34,735 nt of DNA, from assembly GCA_013205405.1 (NCBI GenBank), contig JABMMZ010000110.1, forward strand, positions 1-34,735, in the 5' to 3' direction. The notes beneath the pieces are model-generated. The model ran no database searches, was not told the origin of the DNA, and saw only the letters and a program-made list of their open reading frames with translations. This stretch comes from Bacteroidota bacterium. GTDB lineage: Bacteria; Bacteroidota; Bacteroidia; NS11-12g; UBA955. Position numbers and translations under genes: made by a program. Below, piece by piece: positions 14,419-23,136 of this stretch (positions are counted from its first letter, which is position 1; the number at the start of each line of letters is the position of its first letter).

Positions 14419-15180
14419 TTATCTTTTATACCTTACCAAGTATTTGCCTTTATCATCTATACGCGTAGCAGGTGGCATACGCATAAGTTCAAAGTAATTG
14501 TATCCTTCTTGTAAATTCTTCCAAAAATCTATTCTTAAAGGGTCAAATTTATAACTGCTTTTTAAGTAATTCCAATTGTTGGCATTCATTCTACAAGGGT
14601 AAATATGAATTGGAATAAAATAGTTTGTATCCTTATTGCCTTGCGCTTGAATATTGCACCAATATATCTCTTTAATAATATCGGTACTCATTGGCATACA
14701 GCCAATAGTTAGGCTATCGCCATGTACAAATATTTGTCCACCATAATTGCCTTTTTTGCCTAATATACTATCGCTTTTATTAGGATATGAAACTTTAAAT
14801 GAAAGATAAAAACTACTGTATGGATTGTATTGATTAATGCAATAATAACCTTCGGGCACTTGCATATCTCCTTCAAATCTTTTAGGGCCTAAGGCACCAG
14901 AAAGGCGGACAATGTAGTAGGTTTTTACAAGTTTATATCTATGGTGGGTGCTATCTGATGCCCATAGTTCTAAGGCTTGCTCTTTTTTAAAAGCGCGCCA
15001 ATACACAAATTTGGGAGGGTATTGTAAATTGGCTGCAGTAAAGGCTTTTTTTAATGTTTCATCACTGCTTATTCTAGCATTCCAAACGCGCTGATTACCT
15101 AATTGCTGTTCGGTTAATACTTGTGGTTGTGCGTAAGCGTTAACGGTTAGTAAAATTAAAAAAAATGCCCAATATTTCAT
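14419..15180 (-). CDS. YafK-like protein with L,D-transpeptidase catalytic fold
   Basis: The product has a YkuD-type active site and is probably periplasmic, where it would form or cleave peptidoglycan-linked bonds. A signal peptide (MKYWAFFLILLTVNAYAQ) is followed by the fold core, with VRLSGALGPKRFEGDMQVPE and the catalytic motif VHGDSLTIGCMPM (His153, Cys161). The short His-to-Cys spacing and the IGC.M ending resemble E. coli YafK/DpaA more than classical Ldt enzymes with SHGC. YafK is known as an amidase acting on the meso-diaminopimelate-Lpp link, but no Lpp homologue is visible here, so the substrate is open. The start codon overlaps the pyruvate kinase stop (TAATG), so the gene is probably co-transcribed with pyk. 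Confidence 0.85.
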   Translation of the reverse strand: MKYWAFFLILLTVNAYAQPQVLTEQQLGNQRVWNARISSDETLKKAFTAANLQYPPKFVYWRAFKKEQALELWASDSTHHRYKLVKTYYIVRLSGALGPKRFEGDMQVPEGYYCINQYNPYSSFYLSFKVSYPNKSDSILGKKGNYGGQIFVHGDSLTIGCMPMSTDIIKEIYWCNIQAQGNKDTNYFIPIHIYPCRMNANNWNYLKSSYKFDPLRIDFWKNLQEGYNYFELMRMPPATRIDDKGKYLVRYKR

Positions 15181-16613
15181 TAATCAATAATACTAATTTT
15201 AATACTATTGGCCATGCTTTTATTTTTAATAGGCATACTGGCAGTATGTATTACACGGTCGCCACTTTTCACCATGCCTTCTTCCGTTAATTTTTCTATT
15301 ACGTCAGAAAAAGTTTGATCGGTGCTTTCAAATTTATCATAATAAAAACCACGCACACCCCACACCAAGTTCATGGTTTTTAGCAGTGGTTTATGACTTG
15401 TAAATATATAGATATTGGCTTTTGGTCTGAATGATGAAATTTTATTAGCAGAATATCCTGAGCGGGTCATACCTACTATAGCTTTGGCATTTAAATGGTC
15501 GCTCATACGCACAGCTGTAAAACATATTTCATCTGATATAAAAGTATTACTATACTGAACAGGTTTAATACCTTTGAAATAAACACGTCTATCGTTTTCT
15601 ACATCACGGATAATTTTTTCCATGGTTTCTACCACTTTCACCGGAAAATCACCAACACTTGTTTCGCCACTCAACATTACAGCATCTGCACCATCTATTA
15701 CCGCATTGGCAACATCAGAAACTTCTGCACGCGTAGGCGTGCTATTGGTAATCATAGTTTCCATCATTTGGGTAGCTACTATTACTGGCTTGCCAGCAGC
15801 TAAGCATTTTTCTATGATGTTTTTTTGAATAAGTGGTAAATCTTGAAATGGTAATTCAACACCCAAATCGCCACGTGCTATCATAATAGCGTCCGAAACT
15901 TCAATAATACTGTCTATGTTTTTTACTGCTTCTGGTTTTTCTATTTTAGCTACTACTCTTGTTTCTTTACCTGCTGCTGCAATAAGTTTTTTAAGCGCAA
16001 TGATGTCTTCTGCAGTGCGCGTAAAAGATAAGCCAATCCATTCTACATTATGTGCCAAACCAAAAGCTAAATCTTCTAAATCTTTTTCTGTTAAACTAGG
16101 AAAAGAGACATCTGTATGCGGCAAATTAAATCCTTTTTTAGGTTTTAAAATACCACCTTGAATTACTGTAACTAAAACGTCATGTTCGTTTAATACAGTG
16201 TCAATTCTTACTTCAAGTTTACCGTCATCTAATAAAATACTTTCGCCAGGTTTTACATCTTTAGTTAAATTAATGTAACGAATGCAAATTCGCTCTGCTG
16301 TTCCAATTTCTTCTTTAGAAGTTAAAGTAATTTGAGTGCCTTCAACCAGTATTACACCATCATTTTCTATTAAGCCCACTCTTAGTTTAGGTCCTTGCAA
16401 ATCTTGTAGAATACAAATATCACTATTGAGTTCTTCGTTTACAGAGCGGATATTTTGTATAACCTCTTCGTGATCAGCATAATTGCCATGAGAAAAATTG
16501 AGACGGCAAACATCTACACCTGCCAAAACAATGTTTTTAATCATTTCTCTAGATGAGGTGGCTGGGCCAATAGTGGCAATTATTTTTGTTTTATTAAAAT
16601 TAGACTTATACAT
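15180..16613 (-). CDS. pyk: Pyruvate kinase
   Basis: The enzyme converts phosphoenolpyruvate and ADP to pyruvate and ATP in the last step of glycolysis. The 477-aa length is that of a standard enzyme without the extra C-terminal PEP-utiliser domain. Motifs in order: TKIIATIGPATSS at the N-terminus, CRLNFSHGNY, the signature RVVAKIEKPEAV with the catalytic lysine, IMIARGDLGVELPF, and ATQMMETMITNSTPTRAEVSDVANAV. The C-terminal regulatory domain is complete. It overlaps the upstream IPExxxVDY-family gene by eight bases, a pairing that is standard in Bacteroidota. Confidence 0.97.
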   Translation of the reverse strand: MYKSNFNKTKIIATIGPATSSREMIKNIVLAGVDVCRLNFSHGNYADHEEVIQNIRSVNEELNSDICILQDLQGPKLRVGLIENDGVILVEGTQITLTSKEEIGTAERICIRYINLTKDVKPGESILLDDGKLEVRIDTVLNEHDVLVTVIQGGILKPKKGFNLPHTDVSFPSLTEKDLEDLAFGLAHNVEWIGLSFTRTAEDIIALKKLIAAAGKETRVVAKIEKPEAVKNIDSIIEVSDAIMIARGDLGVELPFQDLPLIQKNIIEKCLAAGKPVIVATQMMETMITNSTPTRAEVSDVANAVIDGADAVMLSGETSVGDFPVKVVETMEKIIRDVENDRRVYFKGIKPVQYSNTFISDEICFTAVRMSDHLNAKAIVGMTRSGYSANKISSFRPKANIYIFTSHKPLLKTMNLVWGVRGFYYDKFESTDQTFSDVIEKLTEEGMVKSGDRVIHTASMPIKNKSMANSIKISIID

Positions 16614-17037
16614 TGTATTCGGAAATAAAATTTTTGGTATTTATTAAATTATTATAAATTGAATTTTGGGGTTTTACTATAGAAAATGGAAAAGAAAAAA
16701 TATGACTAATGATTGATGTGTTTTCAACAGAGGCAACAGCACGTTCAAAGTATTTATAGATATCTTCTCCATGGCATATTAAAAAATAATCAAATAATGG
16801 CTTGCTATTAAATATGAATGATTTTTCGCTTCTATTTTGAATCAAATGCCAATTAAGTTCAACATCTTCAAATTGTTCAAAAAAATGAATATGTTTGTTA
16901 ACTTCACCTACTTTATTTTCTATTTCCCAATCAAGGCTCATGTGAAATTGCATGTCGAAAGCTTGGTTTATTTGCCAAGCTACTGTGTAGGCTGGATAAT
17001 TGGCTTTAATGCCTGCTATTTGAATATCGGTATGCAA
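16606..17037 (-). CDS. IPExxxVDY-family protein with a variant motif
   Basis: This 143-aa cytoplasmic protein belongs to a Bacteroidota family of unknown function that habitually precedes pyk. The diagnostic order of segments is present: an N-terminal KANYPAYTVAWQINQAFDM, an FFEQFEDVELNWHLIQNRSE stretch, and SFIFNSKPLFDYFLICHG. The last one occupies the place of the IPExxxVDYFLI signature, but the IPE and V are replaced (IFNSKPLFDY), which is unusual. The best start is a TTG at 17037; no ATG is in frame before residue 29. It overlaps pyk by eight bases. A role linked to pyruvate kinase is only inferred from conserved neighbourhood. Confidence 0.78.
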   Translation of the reverse strand: MHTDIQIAGIKANYPAYTVAWQINQAFDMQFHMSLDWEIENKVGEVNKHIHFFEQFEDVELNWHLIQNRSEKSFIFNSKPLFDYFLICHGEDIYKYFERAVASVENTSIISHIFSFPFSIVKPQNSIYNNLINTKNFISEYNV

Positions 17038-17076
17038 TTTACAAATGTGTAATCAATGAATTGAATAATTATAGTG

Positions 17077-17084
17077 CAAATTTA
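17077..17084 (-). promoter_or_regulatory. -7 box of the IPExxxVDY-pyk-YafK unit
   Basis: TAAATTTG on the minus strand matches TAnnTTTG exactly, 39 bases upstream of the TTG start. Confidence 0.5.
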
Positions 17085-17116
17085 CATGATGTTTAATTAA
17101 GATGATAAAATAAATT

Positions 17117-18196
17117 TTAATTTAAAGTTAATAATTTGTTAACTGATTCTAAAACTTTGTTCACAGGCAAATCTGCCATACAGCTTATTCCAATAACACA
17201 TTGTCCTCTATAAAAACAAAGACATTCTTTATCTGGCATCACTATTTCACCTTTACCAAATAAATCAAATTCATTTGCATTAAAAATATTATTCATCAAT
17301 ACAATTTTCTTTTGCATACCCAATGTAAGGTGCATACCCATAGTTACTTGTGTAACAATTAAAGTACATTGATTAATTAAATTAATAAATTGAGAAAGCG
17401 AAAAAAAGCCTAAATATTTAGCCCCAGAGAGTGCTTGAATATCCTTATTTCTTTGATCTTCCTGCTCGCCTCCGAGTAATATTACTTCAAAGCCTTGTGA
17501 TATTAATTTTTGAGCCAGTTCTGCAAAATATTCCTTTGGCCAAAGTCTTGTTGTCCATCTATCGCCACATCCTGTATTGAGTCCAATTATCGTTTTTGAT
17601 TTGTCAATACTGGTCCATTCATAGCCTTTGTCATTATGATTGTCTAACAAATAGGTTTCACCAGAATAGGTCATGCCACACATTTCAAATATTTCTTGGC
17701 AATAGTTTTGCGTATTGGCTTTGCTCACATCATCAAATAAACCAGTATGAAACTTATGGTTTGCTAAATCATTGATTGGTTGCGCCACATTGTCTTTCAG
17801 CACATAACCATATTTTTCTTTGGCATTTACTTTTAATAGTAAAGCACAAGCTTCCTTTTCTTTGTCTAAATTTATAGCAATATCAAAAGATGCATTTTCT
17901 AAATAAATAGAAGAAGCATAATCAAATTTCAAAATCTCATCAATTTTACCACTTGGCAAAATAGCAGGGGTAAGGGTAAGCCAAGTTATTTTACAATTAG
18001 GATACAGTGTTTTATATCTGGTAACAAGCGGTGTAGTGCGTATTACATCGCCTATAGCACCTAGTTTTATAATCAGTATGCGTTTAGAAATGGGCGTATA
18101 CGAAGGGCAATTATTACAATGGTAACCGCTCTCTTTGTGAGGCTTACATGGCAAGTCTCCTTTAAAAAATAAACAATCTGGTTTATAAAAATTCAT
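17117..18196 (-). CDS. Glycosyltransferase family 9 (heptosyltransferase-like)
   Basis: The protein is a GT-B enzyme related to heptosyltransferases, probably transferring a sugar to a lipid-linked or LPS-core acceptor at the inner membrane. The N-terminal domain has RILIIKLGAIGDVIRTTPLV and the C-terminal domain has IIGLNTGCGDRWTTRLWPKEYFAEL and VILLGGEQEDQRN. The donor-site region TQVTMGMHLTLGMQKKIVLM replaces the usual TGD.G..H..., so the donor may differ. Odd features are cysteine-rich ends: CLFFKGDLPCK...GYHCNNCP at residues 8-30 and CLCFYRGQCVIGISCM near the C-terminus, which could bind a metal. It is a single-gene unit just downstream of the divergent type B cargo gene. Confidence 0.88.
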   Translation of the reverse strand: MNFYKPDCLFFKGDLPCKPHKESGYHCNNCPSYTPISKRILIIKLGAIGDVIRTTPLVTRYKTLYPNCKITWLTLTPAILPSGKIDEILKFDYASSIYLENASFDIAINLDKEKEACALLLKVNAKEKYGYVLKDNVAQPINDLANHKFHTGLFDDVSKANTQNYCQEIFEMCGMTYSGETYLLDNHNDKGYEWTSIDKSKTIIGLNTGCGDRWTTRLWPKEYFAELAQKLISQGFEVILLGGEQEDQRNKDIQALSGAKYLGFFSLSQFINLINQCTLIVTQVTMGMHLTLGMQKKIVLMNNIFNANEFDLFGKGEIVMPDKECLCFYRGQCVIGISCMADLPVNKVLESVNKLLTLN

Positions 18197-18314
18197 AAAT
18201 TATTGTATTGCAAATTAATGCTTTTTTTAGGTGTAATAAAATAGGTCAACAATATTTGGTCAAATAATTGAACTAATATTAAAAAAAATACTTTAAATAT
18301 TCAAAAAAATGTGT

Positions 18315-18322
18315 TATTTTTG
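18315..18322 (+). promoter_or_regulatory. -7 box of the 1207-aa type B cargo gene
   Basis: TATTTTTG matches TAnnTTTG, and TTTA lies 19 bases upstream (18292-18295) at the place of the -33 TTTG. The ATG follows 13 bases after the box. Confidence 0.55.
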
Positions 18323-18335
18323 ATTCATATTTATA

Positions 18336-21300
18336 ATGCTTAGGCAATTTCTAAAAATATCACTATTTGTTTTAATTCTTTTCTCAGTTAAAAGTATCAG
18401 TGCTACCCATTTAGTTGGCGGGTTTATAAGTTACCAATATATTGGACAAAATTCTGGAGGAACACGTTACAAAATTATTATTACTTCTTACAGAGATTGT
18501 AAATCGGGAAGTCTTGAGTTTGCAGATGATATTGATATATGTGTTTACAATAGAAGAGATGAAATACTGCATAGCACTTTTAATTTTAGAAGAGGAGATT
18601 TAGAAAGAGTAAAACCTCTTGGTAGAACGGATTGCCCGGGCTCTGGGAATGTTTGTTTAGAAAAAACCACTTACACCGACAATATTACACTTCCAAATAA
18701 TTCTTTTGGATATATAGTAAAATGGGAAACTTGCTGCAGAAATACACAAGTAAATTTAAAAGACGATATAAGTGGTGAGCCATATATTGGACAAACCTAT
18801 GAAGCAGTTATTCCACCAACCAACATAACTAATAGTTCGCCTTTTTTTACAGAAGTTCCTGTGCCATTTATCTGTGTAAACGATACCACTGAATTAAATA
18901 ATTATGCCATAGATCCTGATGGAGATTCTTTGGTATATAAATTAGCCACCCCTTGGATAGGTACTACCTTAGGGAATCAAACACCAGGTTGTGCTAGTTT
19001 TTATAGCCCCCCTATAGATATTAGTCTTGCAGATTACAAATCGGGTTACAATGGGAATATACCATTTGGCTCAAATGGCATATCATTAATTAATTCTAGA
19101 AATGGTATTACTACTTTTTTAGCAAGACAAACAGGTAATTATGCTGTGGCTATTGATTTGTTTGAATATAGACGAGGTATTGGATTGCTGAGTAAAACTA
19201 GATTAGATTTACAAATTCTAGTAGTTAACTGTACACCCAACAACAAGCCTATTATTGCCAATTCAATTAAAAGATATACAATTGTAGCTGGCGAAAAATT
19301 ATGCTTTGATGTGATTGGTAAAGACAAAGACTTAACCCAAAATATATCATTGAAAGGTATTGGAAATTTACTAACAGGAGCCAATGGTTTTATTGGAAAT
19401 AGAGCCACTTTTAATCCTGTAACTGGCAAAGGAACTATTAGCTCTCAATTTTGTTGGCAAACCAGCTGTAATACCAATGATTCTTTTTTATTTACCGCAC
19501 AAATTATTGATGATGGCTGCCCTTCTAAGTTTACGTATGTCAATTTTAATATTATTGTTAAACCTTTTTCGGGAAAAGTAACCGTAAATGGACCCATTAA
19601 TGTTTGCCAAAATTCGAAAGGAAATATTTATACCATTACCCCAACAGCCAATACTGCTGCCGAATTGTTTGGAATAAAATATAATGTAAGCGTTAATAAT
19701 GGGGTGTTAAAATCTCAAGTGGGGCGTCTATTAACCATAGATTGGGATATGAATGTGCTTTCTGGCAGTATTGAGGTGGAACCAGAATCACAATATGGTT
19801 GCAAAGGACCTAAGTTTATTTACAATGTGCCTTTAAAGCAAGCACCACCATTGCCAATTATCACCGCCATTGATACTGTATGCGAAAATATAAATAAGAT
19901 TTATACAACTTTGCTAACAGGTGGCTTTACCTATCAATGGTGGGTTAAGAATGGAAGTGTGTTAGGTGGTAATAATTCAAATTCAATCAATATAACATGG
20001 GGTGCTCCAGGCCCAGCCTCCGCTAAATTAGTTCAATATAATCAGTTCAATTGCCCAAGTGATACTGCTTTATTAGAAGTATGGGTATCTAAGCCAGTTA
20101 CTTCTGCTATAATTGGTAGTACCACGGTTTGTCCAAATACAAAAGGTTTAGATTATGCAGTAGTTGCCAGAAATGGAAGTTCTTACAGATGGTTTGTAAC
20201 AGGCGGTGTGATAGTGGCAGGCGGCAATAGCAATGCCATACAAATTAATTGGGGCAATCAAGGTTTAGGCAGCGTTAAGGTAATAGAGGTAAACAAATTT
20301 GGTTGCTTTGGAGATACTATAACGCTAATCGTTAATAAAACTTATGCCCTTATAGCTTCAAATATAGTAGGCGATATTTCTGTATGTGAATTGACAACGA
20401 ATGTAAAATACAGTTTACCGTTTACAAAAAATTCTACCTATAATTGGTCGATTAGCGGAGGTGTTATTATTTCAGGGAATTTAACCAATCAAATAATAGT
20501 GAATTGGGGCATTGCAGGGCCCGGCAGCATTAGTATGTATGAAACCAGTTTCGACTCGGTTAATAATTTGGAATGTATAAGTAACGTAGTTGTAAAAGCA
20601 ATAAGTATTAGACCATATCCATCAACTAAAATAATAAATGGCGATTTTGAAGTTTGTCAATATACTGGTGCAGGCATATATACTGTAAATGGATTGCCTA
20701 AATCTAAGTATGTATGGGAAATAAATGGAGATAGTGCCAATATTGTGGGGCAATTAACTAATAGCATAATTATACCTTATACTGTTTTTGGAAATTTTAA
20801 TATTAAAGTAACTGAAATTTCAGAATTTGGTTGTATTGGTATTCCAATAGATTCTGTTTTAGTAATACATCCAAAACCAACCACCACGCCTATTCTTGGA
20901 GATACCATAATATGTTACCCCAATTTTAATAATTTCACCTATACAACAACAGGATTGCCAAATTCTAACTTTGATTGGTTTGTTGATGGAGGCTCAGCCT
21001 TAAGTCCTAGTATTACACCTCAAATTACAGTTAATTGGAATGGCAAACAACTAAGCTCACTTAAAGTGCTCGAAACCTCTGAATTTGGATGTGTAGGGGA
21101 TACTTTAAGGCAAAATATATTCTTTGATAGACCTTCTTTGTATTTAAATTTTACTACAGTTAATCCTCCTCCATCAGAAGATAATGGTATAGATTTATAT
21201 TGGAAACTCATAAATGCCCCACGCTATAATAACCAAATTTTTATTGAAAGAAGAGAAGCTGGTACAGCCAATCCTTTTATCATTGTAGGTGAAGTAAACG

Positions 21301-21959
21301 GCAGTATTATTACTTTTAATAATGGCAATATTTCTACAGATTTTAATGCTTGGGAATATAGAATTAAAGGATTTGATTTATGTGGGCAAGTGTTGTATAC
21401 AAGTTTGCATACCAATATACTTTTATCTGGAAAAAAAGTAAATGGATATGAAGTAAGCTTAGATTTTACACCTTACATAGGTTGGGGAAGTAGCAATATT
21501 CAATATGATGTTTACAGACAATTAAAAAGTAAAACAGGCTACGATTTGTACGAAAGTAATGTAACAAACTTTAAAGCATATTACAACAATGGATTGGAAC
21601 ATTTCACCCAATGCTACCGTATTAAAGCCACGAAAATTGGCACCGATACAGTAACTTGGAGCAATGATGTGTGCTTAAGTTTCGATCCTATTATTTTTAT
21701 TCCATCAGCCTTTAGTCTTAATGATGATGAGTTTAACGAAACTTTTTTAATGAAAGGTGGCGCGCTTAAATCAGTAGAAATAATGGTTTACAACCGTTGG
21801 GGCGAAAAATTATGGACTGGATTTGATATCAATGCACAATGGGATGGAAAGTATAAACAGAAAGACCAACCACAAGGTGTTTATACGTATTACTGCCGAT
21901 ACGAAGGTTTTGATGGTAGAAAATACTCTACAAAAGGTACTATTACCTTATTGAGATAG
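18336..21959 (+). CDS. Large secreted PKD-like repeat protein with T9SS type B sorting domain
   Basis: This 1207-aa extracellular protein has no recognised activity. A signal peptide is followed by ATHLVGGFISYQYIGQ and a conserved N-terminal domain with SYRDCKSGS, CCRN and PDGDSLVYKL motifs, seen in many Bacteroidota type B cargo proteins. About six PKD-like repeats follow from residue 410 to 930. Each has a Y.W.v..G core, an I.v.WG strand and a final FGC.GD (for example YRWFVTGGVIVAGGNSNAIQ). A fibronectin-like segment (LYWKLINAPRYNNQIFIERR) precedes the type B domain (FIPSAFSLNDDEFNETF ... VYNRWGEKLWTG ... GTITLLR). A surface or adhesion role is inferred from architecture only. Confidence 0.9.
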   Translation: MLRQFLKISLFVLILFSVKSISATHLVGGFISYQYIGQNSGGTRYKIIITSYRDCKSGSLEFADDIDICVYNRRDEILHSTFNFRRGDLERVKPLGRTDCPGSGNVCLEKTTYTDNITLPNNSFGYIVKWETCCRNTQVNLKDDISGEPYIGQTYEAVIPPTNITNSSPFFTEVPVPFICVNDTTELNNYAIDPDGDSLVYKLATPWIGTTLGNQTPGCASFYSPPIDISLADYKSGYNGNIPFGSNGISLINSRNGITTFLARQTGNYAVAIDLFEYRRGIGLLSKTRLDLQILVVNCTPNNKPIIANSIKRYTIVAGEKLCFDVIGKDKDLTQNISLKGIGNLLTGANGFIGNRATFNPVTGKGTISSQFCWQTSCNTNDSFLFTAQIIDDGCPSKFTYVNFNIIVKPFSGKVTVNGPINVCQNSKGNIYTITPTANTAAELFGIKYNVSVNNGVLKSQVGRLLTIDWDMNVLSGSIEVEPESQYGCKGPKFIYNVPLKQAPPLPIITAIDTVCENINKIYTTLLTGGFTYQWWVKNGSVLGGNNSNSINITWGAPGPASAKLVQYNQFNCPSDTALLEVWVSKPVTSAIIGSTTVCPNTKGLDYAVVARNGSSYRWFVTGGVIVAGGNSNAIQINWGNQGLGSVKVIEVNKFGCFGDTITLIVNKTYALIASNIVGDISVCELTTNVKYSLPFTKNSTYNWSISGGVIISGNLTNQIIVNWGIAGPGSISMYETSFDSVNNLECISNVVVKAISIRPYPSTKIINGDFEVCQYTGAGIYTVNGLPKSKYVWEINGDSANIVGQLTNSIIIPYTVFGNFNIKVTEISEFGCIGIPIDSVLVIHPKPTTTPILGDTIICYPNFNNFTYTTTGLPNSNFDWFVDGGSALSPSITPQITVNWNGKQLSSLKVLETSEFGCVGDTLRQNIFFDRPSLYLNFTTVNPPPSEDNGIDLYWKLINAPRYNNQIFIERREAGTANPFIIVGEVNGSIITFNNGNISTDFNAWEYRIKGFDLCGQVLYTSLHTNILLSGKKVNGYEVSLDFTPYIGWGSSNIQYDVYRQLKSKTGYDLYESNVTNFKAYYNNGLEHFTQCYRIKATKIGTDTVTWSNDVCLSFDPIIFIPSAFSLNDDEFNETFLMKGGALKSVEIMVYNRWGEKLWTGFDINAQWDGKYKQKDQPQGVYTYYCRYEGFDGRKYSTKGTITLLR

Positions 21960-22006
21960 AACATTTATAAATAAAATGATTTTAATAAGTATTGTTAAAA
22001 ATGCAT

Positions 22007-22014
22007 TAAATTTG
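22007..22014 (+). promoter_or_regulatory. -7 box of the ferredoxin operon
   Basis: TAAATTTG matches TAnnTTTG exactly, 23 bases upstream of the ATG at 22038. A weak purine stretch (AAAGAAAC) lies just before the ATG. Confidence 0.55.
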
Positions 22015-22037
22015 TGTCCTTTTAATCAAAGAAACTT

Positions 22038-22385
22038 ATGGCAATTAAAATAACAGATGATTGTATAAATTGTGGCGCATGCGAGCCAGAATGTCCCAAT
22101 AATGCAATATATGAGAGTGGAGTTGAGTGGGCTATACAAGATGGAACAAGTGTGGAAGGTAAATATACCTTAAGCAATGGAGATGTTATTTCAGTGTCAG
22201 AAAAATTTACACCGGTAAGCAATGAAGTATATTTTATAGTAGCAGATAAATGCACCGAGTGTAAAGGTTTTCACGAAGAGCCGCAGTGTGCTGCCGTATG
22301 TCCTGTAGATTGTTGTGTTCCCGATCCTGATAAGGTAGAATCGGAAGCAGTTCTGTTAGATAGAAAATCGCGCCTCCATATTTAA
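22038..22385 (+). CDS. YfhL-like 2x[4Fe-4S] ferredoxin
   Basis: The 115-aa protein is a small cytoplasmic electron carrier with two [4Fe-4S] clusters. The first site is the compact [12 protein letters not shown] at residues 9-20. The second is the extended [18 protein letters not shown], with a longer loop between the second and third cysteines as in YfhL/Allochromatium-type ferredoxins. An insertion between the sites ([20 protein letters not shown]) is also seen in the Bacteroidota form. Redox partners cannot be read from the context. The NlpC/P60 gene starts three bases after the stop and probably shares the transcript. Confidence 0.93.
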   Translation: MAIKITDDCINCGACEPECPNNAIYESGVEWAIQDGTSVEGKYTLSNGDVISVSEKFTPVSNEVYFIVADKCTECKGFHEEPQCAAVCPVDCCVPDPDKVESEAVLLDRKSRLHI

Positions 22386-22388
22386 ATA

Positions 22389-23129
22389 ATGTCTAAAGGG
22401 ACTTGTCTTTTAAGTTATGTGCCTATGCGCAGTGAGCCACGCTCAGGTGCAGAAATGGTGAGTAGTTTAATTTTTGGTGAGTCATACTTGCTTACCTCCG
22501 AAGACAATGGTTTTGTAAAAATTACAACAGATTTTGATAACTATGAAGGTTGGATTAGTAAAAATACTGTTTCAGAATACATTCCTTTTGATAAAATAAA
22601 TGATGAATTATTTGTTATTGCAAAATCTGGCAATGAAAAAATTTTTATTCCTTGTGGAGCGAATATGCCAAGCAATAATGAATTTAAAAAAGATGAAATA
22701 ATTTTTAAGATTGAACCATCTGTAAGAACCAATCACCATTTACCCATCAAATTAAGACTAACTAAAACTGCTCAAATGTTTTTAAATACACCTTATATAT
22801 GGGGTGGACGCAGTTTTATGGGAATAGATTGCTCAGGTTTTGTACAAATAGTTTTTAAGGCCAATGGCATCAATTTGTTACGCGATACCAATCAGCAAAT
22901 TTTACAAGGAACTGAAGTGTTATTTGAGAACCGAAACGTTGGAGATTTAGTTTTTTTTAGTAAACCTAATTCTGATAAAGTAACCCATGTAGGCTTGCTT
23001 TATAATTCCGATACGGTAATTCATGCAAGTGGCTTTGTCAAGTTGCAATCATTAGAACCTGAAGGTTTAATTAATGAAAATTGTGAAACAGAATACAAAT
23101 TAATGGCAATAAAAAGATTAATTGATTAA
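22389..23129 (+). CDS. NlpC/P60 (C40) cysteine peptidase with SH3b domains
   Basis: This peptidase would cut the gamma-D-glutamyl bond in peptidoglycan stem peptides. An N-terminal SH3b pair (about 1-120; VPMRSEPRSGAEMVS, GWISKNTV) precedes the catalytic domain, which has TPYIWGGRSFMGIDCSGFVQ (Cys148), DLVFFSK, THVGLL (His200) and VIHASG (His212). This matches dipeptidyl-peptidase VI/YkfC-like enzymes. There is no signal peptide, so a cytoplasmic muropeptide-recycling role is more likely than wall remodelling. It lies between a ferredoxin and a glycosyltransferase, with a seven-base gap to the latter. Confidence 0.9.
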   Translation: MSKGTCLLSYVPMRSEPRSGAEMVSSLIFGESYLLTSEDNGFVKITTDFDNYEGWISKNTVSEYIPFDKINDELFVIAKSGNEKIFIPCGANMPSNNEFKKDEIIFKIEPSVRTNHHLPIKLRLTKTAQMFLNTPYIWGGRSFMGIDCSGFVQIVFKANGINLLRDTNQQILQGTEVLFENRNVGDLVFFSKPNSDKVTHVGLLYNSDTVIHASGFVKLQSLEPEGLINENCETEYKLMAIKRLID

Positions 23130-23136
23130 ATTACCA

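Noticed and set aside
15622-16161. Plus-strand ORFs within pyk
   Set aside because: They are shadows of the well-conserved pyruvate kinase frame.
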